A model generated the notes under the pieces. It was given only the letters and a program-made list of their open reading frames with translations, searched no databases and had not been told where the DNA came from. From assembly GCA_019113915.1 (NCBI GenBank), contig DXGM01000015.1, forward strand, positions 30,760 through 94,759: 64,000 bases of DNA, in the 5' to 3' direction. Shown piece by piece: positions 26,590-33,204 of the stretch. This stretch comes from Candidatus Gordonibacter avicola (GTDB lineage Bacteria > Actinomycetota > Coriobacteriia > Coriobacteriales > Eggerthellaceae). The first letter of the stretch is position 1, and the number at the start of each line of letters is the position of its first letter. The translations under genes were made by a program, and so were the position numbers.

Positions 26590-26676
26590 ACACAACGCAC
26601 GCACATCTACCGCATTTACCGTAAACTATCAGTGAACTCACAGCAGGAATTGATTGACCTGGTGGATAAGGCGTAG
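26590..26676 (+). pseudogene. Remnant of a LuxR-type HTH C-terminus
   Basis: In one frame this reads THIYRIYRKLSVNSQQELID and ends LVDKA-stop at 26674-26676, matching the recognition helix end of LuxR-family regulators (compare MRNLYSKLNVHSQAELLLLL in the gene at 34793). No upstream domain or start remains. Decayed copy, or the tail of a deleted membrane LuxR gene. Confidence 0.5.
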
Positions 26677-26765
26677 CGCGAGCGCCCCCAGAAGGGCAGC
26701 CCGCTGCAACCCATTGCGGTTGTGGACGTTGTGCGGAGCAATGCGAATTCCCTTCGATTACCCTC

Positions 26766-26820
26766 TTGCGTCGGTTCGCGAAACGGCGTATGATGCTTAT
26801 TGAGATTGATTCTCAATAAG
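26766..26820 (+). promoter_or_regulatory. Rubrerythrin promoter with Fur/PerR-like operator
   Basis: -35 TTGCGT (26766-26771) and -10 TATGAT (26789-26794) with 17 bp spacing. A perfect inverted repeat CTTATTGAGA-N5-TCTCAATAAG (26796-26820) directly follows the -10 box. Its shape and sequence are those of Fur-family (Fur/PerR) sites, which would repress until iron limitation or peroxide. Confidence 0.75.
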
Positions 26821-26858
26821 AGAACCAGGGAAACGTCAGACGAGAAGGAGAATGCTCC

Positions 26859-27461
26859 ATGAAGGTACGTTCCGAGATCCCCACCGCTGAAAACACCACG
26901 AACATGGACGGCTTCGGCACCTGCGAAGTTGGCACCACGCTTGAGAACTTGAAGGCCGCCATCAGTGGCGAGACGGGCGCGTCAGCCAAGTACGCCGCCT
27001 TCGCCAAGGCCGCCAAGGAGCAGGGCTACGACCAGATCGCCCGCCTGTTCGAGGCCACTTCCGCCGCTGAGCAGATTCACATCGGCCTTGAGTACGCGCT
27101 TGTTGCCGAGGTTGAGCCGGACTTCGAGAAGCCGGCCGCCCCTGAGGCCGAGGGCGTGCAGACCGACCTGAACCTGATCATGGGTGCCCAGGGCGAGATT
27201 TTCGAGACGTCCGACATGTACCCGGCGTTCATCAAGAAGGCTCAGGAAGAGGGCAACGCCAAGGCTGTGCAGGTGTTCACCCGCGCCAAGCTGGCCGAGT
27301 CCGTGCACGCCGAGCGCTACCTGGCCGCGTACAACGACATCGACGTCCCCGACGACGACACGTTCTACCTGTGCCCCATCTGCGGTTACATCCACAAGGG
27401 CGAAGACTTCGAGAAGTGCCCCATCTGCTTCTGCCCGAAGAGCACGTTCCGCGCCTTCTAA
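26859..27461 (+). CDS. rbr: Rubrerythrin
   Basis: 200 aa. Non-haem diiron peroxidase that protects anaerobes from hydrogen peroxide. Ferritin-like domain with the ligand pattern SGETGASAKYAAFAKAAKEQ, SAAEQIHI, and AESVHAERYL, followed by a C-terminal rubredoxin domain with two CxxC knuckles (LCPICGYIHKG, KCPICFCPKS). Site GAAGGAGA lies upstream. Controlled by a Fur/PerR-like operator and followed by a terminator. Confidence 0.95.
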   Translation: MKVRSEIPTAENTTNMDGFGTCEVGTTLENLKAAISGETGASAKYAAFAKAAKEQGYDQIARLFEATSAAEQIHIGLEYALVAEVEPDFEKPAAPEAEGVQTDLNLIMGAQGEIFETSDMYPAFIKKAQEEGNAKAVQVFTRAKLAESVHAERYLAAYNDIDVPDDDTFYLCPICGYIHKGEDFEKCPICFCPKSTFRAF

Positions 27462-27484
27462 GCCACAACCCCAAGCGAAACCCC

Positions 27485-27570
27485 GCGTTCACTTCCCACC
27501 GAACGCACCTTTCCCAAAAAACGACCGCCCACCCGGCGGTCGTTTTTTGCGTTATCATGAGGGCTTGGAT
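27485..27570. repeat. Terminator-promoter segment, duplicated at 28730-28814
   Basis: About 86 bp almost identical to 28730-28814: GCGTTCACTTCCCACCGAAC, the GACCGCC/GGCGGTC terminator and TTATCATGAGGGCTTGGAT. A more diverged copy of its first part lies near 27793-27860. At the second site it forms the promoter region of the carbonic anhydrase gene. Confidence 0.8.
27516..27548 (+). terminator. Rho-independent terminator of rubrerythrin
   Basis: Stem ACGACCGCC / GGCGGTCGT followed by TTTTTT. Confidence 0.85.
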
Positions 27571-27616
27571 ATCTCTGGATGCTTGAGACTCCAAGGGCAT
27601 CCGTACACCATCAATC

Positions 27617-27638
27617 TAACTTGACGCTAACTTGCTTT
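27617..27638 (+). repeat. TAACTTG iteron array 1 (2 x 11 bp)
   Basis: TAACTTGACGC then TAACTTGCTTT, exact 11-bp period, ending 3 bp before a GC hairpin with T-run. Confidence 0.75.
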
Positions 27639-27641
27639 TCT

Positions 27642-27663
27642 GGGCCCCGCGGGGCCCTTTTTT
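27642..27663 (+). terminator. GGGCCC hairpin plus T6
   Basis: GGGCCCCGCGGGGCCC followed by six T. Directly behind iteron array 1. Confidence 0.75.
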
Positions 27664-27736
27664 GGAGTTAAAGTGGGGGTTCAGAAGAAGCGTGTCCATC
27701 TGATCAGGGGAAATACTCTGGCGCCTCAGGTATTTT

Positions 27737-27769
27737 TAACTTGATTCTAACTTGACTGTAACTTGCTTT
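27737..27769 (+). repeat. TAACTTG iteron array 2 (3 x 11 bp)
   Basis: TAACTTGATTC, TAACTTGACTG, TAACTTGCTTT in perfect 11-bp register. Confidence 0.8.
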
Positions 27770-27884
27770 TTGGGGCTCCCTTTAAGCAGAACCCGCGTTA
27801 GCTTTCCACAAAACGCACCTTTCTCCAAATCGACCGTCCCATTGGCGGTCGATTTTCGTTTGTGGAGGTACAGCCAGTGAACAC

Positions 27885-28100
27885 TTAGTCCGGCATCCTA
27901 GCGAAGAATTCCTTAAGCGTTAACCCATACCCTGCGACGATTTTCTCAAGACTGTTAATAGTGGGATTTCTTTTCCCTAACTCAACGTCACCCAGATACG
28001 TCTTATTCATTCCCACCACCAAACCAAGCTCACGCAAAGACCACCCACGCTCATCACGAAGGTCTTTCAACACCTGCCCGATTTGTGCATTCGTATTCAT
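27885..28100 (-). CDS. Single-domain XRE regulator
   Basis: 71 aa from the ATG at 28100. Helix-turn-helix GQVLKDLRDERGWSLRELGL, GMNKTYLGDVELGKRNPT, then EKIVAGYGLTLKEFF. Close in sequence and size to two tandem XRE genes at 31374-31811. Divergent from the small gene at 28172 with 71 bp between. Lies inside the islet bracketed by duplicated blocks, so it may bind the iteron arrays; that is inference. Ribosome site is weak. Confidence 0.8.
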   Translation of the reverse strand: MNTNAQIGQVLKDLRDERGWSLRELGLVVGMNKTYLGDVELGKRNPTINSLEKIVAGYGLTLKEFFARMPD

Positions 28101-28171
28101 ACCCACAAAGCTATGCGAGCGTGTGCACTGTATCACCGCATATAAGTTTACGATTCGAAAAGGGTGCTCAA

Positions 28172-28441
28172 ATGGAAGATATACCACTCATTAGCTATGT
28201 AATGCAGGGTGGAGGGCCAACCGCTGATCCAATATATCGCGTGGCACCCTGCCTTAATGCCACGATAAATAAGCTGGCGTCTGTTACGATGTGCTGTCAA
28301 GGATTGGCAACTGTTGAAGACAGCCATTGCGAATCCAAAGCTCTCCTCGGTGCTATATCGATTCTTCATGAAGTTATGGAAGAAATTGATGAAGCACTGG
28401 AAGTTTTAGATGAAGTTGCAACTCGCCAAACCTCTTCCTAA
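28172..28441 (+). CDS. Small protein of unknown function
   Basis: 89 aa from the ATG at 28172 (AAGGGTG upstream). No family recognised. The C-terminal half is a probable amphipathic helix rich in Glu (SKALLGAISILHEVMEEIDE). Codon use is less GC-rich than neighbours, as for the divergent XRE gene; together they look like an acquired islet. Similar short proteins with this helical pattern occur near mobile elements, but no function is claimed. Confidence 0.55.
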   Translation: MEDIPLISYVMQGGGPTADPIYRVAPCLNATINKLASVTMCCQGLATVEDSHCESKALLGAISILHEVMEEIDEALEVLDEVATRQTSS

Positions 28442-28551
28442 AAGCGTACGTACCCGCATTTGCGTTATTGCATATCCGAAGCGACACAAACCAAAGCCAT
28501 CGCGATACCACACCGCGCTATATGAAATACATACCGTATTGGGTATAAATC

Positions 28552-28584
28552 TAACTTGCTTTTAACTTGCTTTTAACTTGCTTT
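28552..28584 (+). repeat. TAACTTG iteron array 3 (3 identical 11-mers)
   Basis: TAACTTGCTTT repeated three times without change, followed by a GGGTCCC/GGGCCC hairpin and T5 (28588-28608). Confidence 0.85.
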
Positions 28585-28587
28585 TCT

Positions 28588-28608
28588 GGGTCCCATAGGG
28601 CCCTTTTT
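28588..28608 (+). terminator. Hairpin plus T5 behind iteron array 3
   Basis: GGGTCCCATAGGGCCC then TTTTT; counterpart of 27642-27663 with a G-U/G-T tolerant stem. Confidence 0.6.
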
Positions 28609-28681
28609 GGAATTAAAATGGGCTCTCGAAAAGAGACCGCTCATCTGATCAGGGGAAATGCTCTGGCGCTTTAGGTATTTT

Positions 28682-28714
28682 TAACTTGATTCTAACTTGA
28701 CGGTAACTTGCTTT
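28682..28714 (+). repeat. TAACTTG iteron array 4 (3 x 11 bp)
   Basis: TAACTTGATTC, TAACTTGACGG, TAACTTGCTTT, perfect 11-bp register; counterpart of array 2. Confidence 0.8.
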
Positions 28715-28761
28715 TTGGGGCTTAACCCTGCGTTCACTTCCCACCGAACGCACCTTTCCCA

Positions 28762-28793
28762 AAAACGACCGCCCCACCGGCGGTCGTTTTTTG
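28762..28793 (+). terminator. Terminator upstream of carbonic anhydrase gene
   Basis: ACGACCGCC / GGCGGTCGT stem with TTTTTT, a second copy of the rubrerythrin terminator. Confidence 0.75.
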
Positions 28794-28828
28794 CGTTATC
28801 ATGAGGGCTTGGATGAAAGAAGGGGCTC

Positions 28829-29389
28829 ATGGAGAATTCCGCTGTTGTTGAGGGTATTTTGGCGCATAATCAGGCATTTGTTGAGCGTGGCGAATATGAG
28901 CGCTACGTCACGGACAAGTACCCGGACAAAAAGTTGGCCATTGTGTCGTGCATGGATACGCGGCTGACGGAGCTTTTGGCGGCGGCGCTGGGGCTCAAGA
29001 ATGGCGACGCAAAAATCATCAAGGTGGCGGGTGCCGAGGTGGCGCATCCCTTCGGCAGCGTGATGCGCTCGCTGCTGATTGCGGTGTGTGAGCTGGGCGT
29101 AGAGGACATCATGGTGGTGGCGCACACGAATTGCGGCGCCCAGCACATGAGCGGCACGGAAATGGTGGCGAACATGCAGCGCCTCGGCGTGACCGACGAG
29201 CGTATCGGGTTCGTCCGCCACTGTGGCATTGACTTCGACCGCTGGCTCGCTGGCTTCGGCGATACCGAAGAAGCCGTCCGGCGCAGCGTCGACATGGTCC
29301 GCAACCACCCCGTCATGCCCCCTCACGTGCGCGTATCCGGCTACATAATGGACTCCCACACCGGCGAGTTAATGCCGGTGGGATGCTAG
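28829..29389 (+). CDS. Beta-class carbonic anhydrase
   Basis: 186 aa. Interconverts CO2 and bicarbonate with a catalytic zinc. Zinc/active-site motifs: SCMDTRL (Cys, Asp-Arg dyad) and VAHTNCGAQ (His and Cys). The length fits the short bacterial beta class (type II-like). ATG preceded by GAAGGGG. Its promoter segment (TTATCATGAGGGC) is duplicated 1.2 kb upstream. Confidence 0.92.
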   Translation: MENSAVVEGILAHNQAFVERGEYERYVTDKYPDKKLAIVSCMDTRLTELLAAALGLKNGDAKIIKVAGAEVAHPFGSVMRSLLIAVCELGVEDIMVVAHTNCGAQHMSGTEMVANMQRLGVTDERIGFVRHCGIDFDRWLAGFGDTEEAVRRSVDMVRNHPVMPPHVRVSGYIMDSHTGELMPVGC

Positions 29390-30705
29390 GGAAGTTCCAA
29401 GGCTTGTTGTTGCACCACATCCTGCGCACATTCAGCAGGAGTGAAAGGGATGTATACGTCCGGGGCGATGCCGCGGCCCAGCGTTCCGTTGCCTTCGTGG
29501 GCGGCTTCCGTTTTGCTAATGGGGAACACGAGTGAGAACTTCTCAGTAAGCACCGCGGATACCAGGTTTGAATAATCCAGGCTGCCTCGGGTTGCGCGAC
29601 CCACGCGCTGTACGTTGCCGCAGCCCGCTTCAGCAGCGCGCGCAGCAATAGCGGCCAACCGCTCGCCCACGCCGGATGTGCTCACGTCGGTGAGCAGGAA
29701 TGTCCGCTGATGCTCGGGTGCCGGCGGGAACAGCATGTCCTCTTCGAACTCGGCCTCCTTCACGAATCCCGCACCAGCACATTCTGCCACATGGTCGATC
29801 TCGGCCTGCACCCAGGCACGACCCTCCGCATCGCTCAAGTCAAGCAAGCGTTTGAGTTGCCGTTGCCGCAGGTGAGCGTTCAGCTGTGTGTAGCGCGTGT
29901 AGATGAACTGCTCGCCCATGAGATCCTTCAGGTTGGCTTCGCGGTCGAAAAAGAGCGCGAGCAAGCCGTAGGCGTTCCCAATCATGCCCTCGGTTACGTC
30001 GCGCACATCTATGATCACGCGGTCGGCGCGCTGAATGTCGGCGAAGCGTTCCTGTAGAAGGGCAAGCAGCGAATCATCCACGAAGTGGTGCGCCGTGATG
30101 ACGGCAGCCAACTCGTTTCCGCGTGGGCCCACGTTTTCCACTACCTCAACCGTCGGCGCGCGCAGGCTTTCCCGAAATCCCCGCGCAGGGAACGTGCGGA
30201 CAGGCAGGTCTTCTTCTGCGCCGTCGGCGTGGCGTACCTGCATATGCGCGCAGTACGGCAGGACGTCATTCCACAGCTGTCGCTCAGAATCGTCGCCGTT
30301 GACAGGGTTGTTTATCAGACGCGTAAGATACTCGTCAAGCGTATGTCCATCCAAGCGCACCAGAGCATCACCCGGCACCAAGCGCTTGTCGTCGCGCGCT
30401 GCGGTCACATACAACTCATCTCCGAAGCGGCGCACAGAGAAACCACACGTCACAGACGTGAAATCAGCCTTCGACGACACCTCAAACGAAAGCGTTGGAT
30501 CCTGAAAGCCCGACAAGTACTGACGCACGTAACGCACGAACAAGGCGTCATCAAGCGTTCCCGCGCCCGCAGCCGCACCCAGCGCCTCAAGCAGCGACAG
30601 CGGGTTACTTCGCGTCTCACACTCGGGCTGGCCGGCGTAATCGTTCTGCATAACATGCAGCACTGCGGCAATAACCTGCTCATACTGTTCATTCTGTTCC
30701 GCCAT
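29386..30705 (-). CDS. S41-peptidase-like protein, probably catalytically inactive
   Basis: 439 aa from the ATG at 30705 (GGGGGAG upstream), 2 bp after the phosphoesterase stop. A PDZ-like segment (RLVPGDALVRLDG) near residue 115 precedes a tail-specific-protease-like core: RVIIDVRDVTEG, LLTDVSTSGVGERLAAIA, VGRATRGSLDYSN. The usual nucleophile region (SASE or FSAGE) is TSGVGE here and the general-base Lys position reads GRAT, so both catalytic residues seem replaced. No signal peptide, so cytoplasmic. May bind peptides without cleaving them. Stops overlap with the carbonic anhydrase gene by 4 bp, convergent. Confidence 0.65.
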   Translation of the reverse strand: MAEQNEQYEQVIAAVLHVMQNDYAGQPECETRSNPLSLLEALGAAAGAGTLDDALFVRYVRQYLSGFQDPTLSFEVSSKADFTSVTCGFSVRRFGDELYVTAARDDKRLVPGDALVRLDGHTLDEYLTRLINNPVNGDDSERQLWNDVLPYCAHMQVRHADGAEEDLPVRTFPARGFRESLRAPTVEVVENVGPRGNELAAVITAHHFVDDSLLALLQERFADIQRADRVIIDVRDVTEGMIGNAYGLLALFFDREANLKDLMGEQFIYTRYTQLNAHLRQRQLKRLLDLSDAEGRAWVQAEIDHVAECAGAGFVKEAEFEEDMLFPPAPEHQRTFLLTDVSTSGVGERLAAIAARAAEAGCGNVQRVGRATRGSLDYSNLVSAVLTEKFSLVFPISKTEAAHEGNGTLGRGIAPDVYIPFTPAECAQDVVQQQALELP

Positions 30706-30707
30706 GG

Positions 30708-31232
30708 CTACTCCCCCGCTTCCAGTACGATGGTGCCGTCGAGGGATTCTATGCGGGCGCTTTCTACGCGGCCGTTGGAGAGTTGCAGTTTGGCGATGCA
30801 GCGGGGGAAGTTGCCGCGAGGGCGGAACACCGCGCCGGGGCACAGGATGTAGGTGGCGGGGCGCGCCTCGGGGCCGGTGATGAGTTCTGGCACATGGGTG
30901 TGGCCATGGATGCACACCTGCGGGATAGGGTCGCCCGGCGCGAGGGCGGCCGAGCCGGCAAAGGTGATTTTCACGTCGCGCGGGTAGTGCGCCACGAGGA
31001 AACGCACACCGTCGATGACCGGATGCGCGAAACGGCCGACCGACGCGCCGTATTCGTCGAAGTCGTTGTTGCCCAGCACAGCCGTGACCGGCGCGATGGT
31101 TTCCAACTCGCGCAGAATGGCCGGGTCGCCAATGTCGCCCGCATGGATGATATGGTCGCTACCCACGAGCGCCGCATACGCCTCATCCGACAACCGCCCA
31201 TGCGTATCCGAAATAACCCCCACCAGCGTCAT
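30708..31232 (-). CDS. YfcE/MJ0936-type metallophosphoesterase
   Basis: 174 aa from the ATG at 31232 (AAGGGAG upstream). Calcineurin-like phosphoesterase: GVISDTHG, HAGDIGD, LGNNDFDE, HYPRD and CIHGHTHVPE supply the dimetal ligands. Family members hydrolyse phosphodiesters in vitro; the physiological substrate is unknown. First gene of a two-gene operon with the S41-like gene. Confidence 0.9.
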   Translation of the reverse strand: MTLVGVISDTHGRLSDEAYAALVGSDHIIHAGDIGDPAILRELETIAPVTAVLGNNDFDEYGASVGRFAHPVIDGVRFLVAHYPRDVKITFAGSAALAPGDPIPQVCIHGHTHVPELITGPEARPATYILCPGAVFRPRGNFPRCIAKLQLSNGRVESARIESLDGTIVLEAGE

Positions 31233-31373
31233 ATTCGCTCCCTTCGCGCCCAGCACTTACGCCAACCACCCGCCGCATTTACGAGCACCAGTATACGTCA
31301 CCACCCCCACCCAAACCGCTTTGTTTGCCAGTTTGTCTTAAAGCGCCGCATAGTAAGTTATAATCCCAGTTCT

Positions 31374-31586
31374 ATGACGAATTCCGCGAAAAATCTTGGC
31401 TTGCGAATAAAGGAGCTGCGTGACAGCAAGGGCTGGACGCAGGTTGAGTGCGCGGAGTATCTGGGGTTTCATCCCTCTTATATCGCGCGTGTAGAACTTG
31501 GCGGAAAGAACGTCACGCTTGCCACCATCGACAAAATAGCCGCCGGTTTCGGCATCTCGCTCGAAGAGTTGTTTAAGGGTTTGTAG
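31374..31586 (+). CDS. Single-domain XRE regulator (tandem copy 1)
   Basis: 70 aa. HTH RIKELRDSKGWTQVECAEYL, HPSYIARVELGGKNVTL, KIAAGFGISLEELFKGL. A TATAAT box at 31359-31364 ends 9 nt before the ATG and no ribosome site is present, so the mRNA is probably leaderless. A close paralogue follows 15 bp downstream. Confidence 0.85.
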   Translation: MTNSAKNLGLRIKELRDSKGWTQVECAEYLGFHPSYIARVELGGKNVTLATIDKIAAGFGISLEELFKGL

Positions 31587-31601
31587 GCAGGCCGTCCATT
31601 T

Positions 31602-31811
31602 ATGGCCGCTAACCAACAACTCGGCATGCGCATCAAGGACCTGCGGGAGGCCAGGGACTGGTCGCAGCGCGAGTGTGCGGATTTCCTAGGCGTGCATCAT
31701 GTGTACCTGGCTGATGTCGAGCTGGGTAAGAGAAACCTCACGCTCGCAAATATTGAAAAGATTGCAGCTGGTTTCGGCGTTACGTTGGAAGAGTTGTTCA
31801 AGGGCTTGTAG
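31602..31811 (+). CDS. Single-domain XRE regulator (tandem copy 2)
   Basis: 69 aa, about 65% alike to the gene just upstream: RIKDLREARDWSQRECADFL, HHVYLADVELGKRNLTL, KIAAGFGVTLEELFKGL. It has no clear ribosome site and is probably translated by coupling. Recent tandem duplication is likely; the differing recognition helices suggest different or heteromeric targets. Confidence 0.82.
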   Translation: MAANQQLGMRIKDLREARDWSQRECADFLGVHHVYLADVELGKRNLTLANIEKIAAGFGVTLEELFKGL

Positions 31812-31852
31812 GCTGCGCTTCCACAGGTGCGACTCGCCCGCGCTGTCGCATA

Positions 31853-32034
31853 AAAATGTGACGCGCTGCGCGCTACTAATTACGCCACGAGGTGGCCACC
31901 CTCCCAACAACTATGACGAGGGCTTTTGTTGCATAACGTGTCAATGTCTTCAAGTCAGTCAGCCCGAGTCATGAGACAAAGGGCGTTGGAAAACTCGTGA
32001 CGTACTAGCTAGCGCGATAGCGCGTCACACTTTT
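31853..32034. mobile_element. MITE-like element, copy 2 (182 bp)
   Basis: Left end AAAATGTGACGCGCTGCGCG, right end ...GCGATAGCGCGTCACACTTTT, with the shared internal CCCTCCCAAC/GACGAGG segment and AGTCAGTCAGCCCG. Sits between the XRE pair and Hsp20. Confidence 0.7.
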
Positions 32035-32155
32035 GCCAACAGTGAAGAGTGACGTGTCGGCAGCCGGCGTGTTTCGTTTTTGCGGCTGTTTGTGGATGGC
32101 GGGCATGGCGGCGCGAAAGCGGGGCTACCATTCGAAATTGACGAAATCGTAACTT

Positions 32156-32182
32156 TTAGCACTCTCGGCTTGACAGTGCTAA
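32156..32182 (+). promoter_or_regulatory. CIRCE element (HrcA operator)
   Basis: TTAGCACTC-N9-CAGTGCTAA, one mismatch from the CIRCE consensus. It lies 120 bp upstream of the Hsp20 start and would place this gene under HrcA heat-shock control. Confidence 0.88.
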
Positions 32183-32233
32183 TGGAACGATTTATAACAG
32201 CCGTGTACAGAGAAAACCGCACAGAAAGGCGCT

Positions 32234-32276
32234 TAGATTTTCTTAAGGTTCCCCTTGCGTACTTTAAGAAAATCTA
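32234..32276 (+). promoter_or_regulatory. 13-bp hairpin in the Hsp20 leader
   Basis: Perfect arms TAGATTTTCTTAA (32234-32246) and TTAAGAAAATCTA (32264-32276) with a 17-nt loop, ending just before the GAGGAG ribosome site. A second control element or mRNA-stabilising structure; it does not visibly pair with the ribosome site. Confidence 0.6.
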
Positions 32277-32302
32277 GCCAACACGTTGAGGAGATGATTA
32301 GT

Positions 32303-32767
32303 ATGGCCATGATGGTACCCATGCGGAGGAATCGCAACCTGCTGAGCGAGCTGATGTCCGATCCGTTCGACGCGTTCTTCGACGCGGCCGCCGCGCCCAT
32401 GCAGGCGATGCAGAAGATGTCGCCTACGCTGATGCGCACCGACATCAAGGAGACGGACGGTGGGTTCGAGCTCACCATTGACCTGCCCGGCTTCAAGAAA
32501 GAAGACGTGCAGGCCGAACTCAAGGACGGGCAACTCACCATTACCGCGCAGACGCAGTCCGAGTCCGAGGACAAGGACGAGAAGGGCACGTACGTGCGCA
32601 AGGAGCGTTTCAGCGGGAAGTGCAGCCGCACGTTCTACGTGGGCGAGGACATTGAGGAAAACGATATCCACGCGAAGTTCGAAGACGGCGTGCTGAAGAT
32701 CGACGTGCCGAAGAAGCAGGAGCAGCCCAAGCTCGAAGAGAAAAAGACCATCGCCATCGAAGGCTAA
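32303..32767 (+). CDS. Hsp20/alpha-crystallin small heat-shock protein
   Basis: 154 aa from the ATG at 32303, 9 nt after GAGGAG. ATP-independent holdase that binds unfolding proteins. N-terminal arm with SDPFDAFFDA, alpha-crystallin domain from about residue 45 (TDIKETDGGFELTIDLPGFK, RKERFSGKCSRTFYV, KFEDGVLKIDVPK) and a charged tail. The usual I-x-I/V tail motif reads TIAIEG. Regulated by the upstream CIRCE element. Confidence 0.93.
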   Translation: MAMMVPMRRNRNLLSELMSDPFDAFFDAAAAPMQAMQKMSPTLMRTDIKETDGGFELTIDLPGFKKEDVQAELKDGQLTITAQTQSESEDKDEKGTYVRKERFSGKCSRTFYVGEDIEENDIHAKFEDGVLKIDVPKKQEQPKLEEKKTIAIEG

Positions 32768-32792
32768 TCGAGGCGAGGCAATTAGCAGCATT

Positions 32793-32822
32793 GGAGGGCG
32801 GCCACTCGGTCGCCCTCCTTTC
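32793..32822 (+). terminator. Hsp20 terminator
   Basis: GGAGGGCG / CGCCCTCC stem followed by a T-rich stretch. Confidence 0.8.
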
Positions 32823-33060
32823 ATTCATTTTTTCGTTATTCAAAAAACGAACTAAGCGATTATCAATAATTCCCATTCGTTTTCGCTTTTCATTATTCGG
32901 TTTTCACTCTTCACTTCTCTTCACTCTTCCACCTCTTCCCCCCTCTTTCTGTCACTCATTTTTTCGTTCTTCATTTTCTCGTTTCTCATTTTTTTCGTTC
33001 TCACCTTGTTCATACTTTTTTTCTTGATCGTCATTTTTTGACGGTTATTGCACGTATTCG
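32823..33060. other. Pyrimidine-rich, gene-free tract
   Basis: About 240 bp of strongly strand-biased T/C sequence with recurring TTTTTCGTT and CACTCTTC words, far lower GC than surroundings. One reading frame stays open but its Ser/Phe-rich product (78 residues) looks like a composition artefact. Lies between the Hsp20 terminator and two parS sites. Confidence 0.6.
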
Positions 33061-33099
33061 CAGGTGATTCAGCGGGGGCATTCTTTTCATGAGCGAGAA

Positions 33100-33115
33100 T
33101 GTTTCACGTGAAACA
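33100..33115. promoter_or_regulatory. parS site 2
   Basis: Exact TGTTTCACGTGAAACA, 35 bp from the next parS site. Confidence 0.88.
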
Positions 33116-33134
33116 CTGGGTGTTTTAGCACAGA

Positions 33135-33150
33135 TGTTTCACGTGAAACA
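33135..33150. promoter_or_regulatory. parS site 3
   Basis: Exact TGTTTCACGTGAAACA, 55 bp upstream of the sirtuin start region; tandem with site 2. Confidence 0.88.
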
Positions 33151-33204
33151 TACGCGTGACAGCCGTGCTATGATAGGGTCGCAATCGCGACGAAAGGGCT
33201 GGTC

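Larger units (their letters stand above)
27610..27860. repeat. Duplicated block A1 (about 250 bp)
   Basis: Matches 28545-28797 in order: TAACTTG iterons, GGGCCC terminator hairpin, CATCTGATCAGGGGAAAT, CTCTGGCGC, second iteron array, then the GACCGTC/GGCGGTC hairpin. The two blocks bracket an XRE gene and a small divergent gene. Confidence 0.75.
28545..28797. repeat. Duplicated block A2 (about 250 bp)
   Basis: Counterpart of 27610-27860, with an extra iteron in the first array and a better preserved terminal hairpin. The interval 28442-28828 consists of this block, the carbonic anhydrase promoter segment and about 100 bp with nothing recognisable. Confidence 0.75.

Noticed and set aside
26616..26816. 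66-codon open frame on the - strand
   Set aside because: Overlaps the rubrerythrin promoter and LuxR relic, no ribosome site or family.
27617..28714. TAACTTG iterons as a plasmid-type replication origin
   Set aside because: No rep gene, and arrays have only two or three units; better seen as regulator sites.
32791..33027. 78-codon Ser/Phe-rich open frame
   Set aside because: Arises from a T/C-rich tract; starts inside the Hsp20 terminator and lacks any domain.
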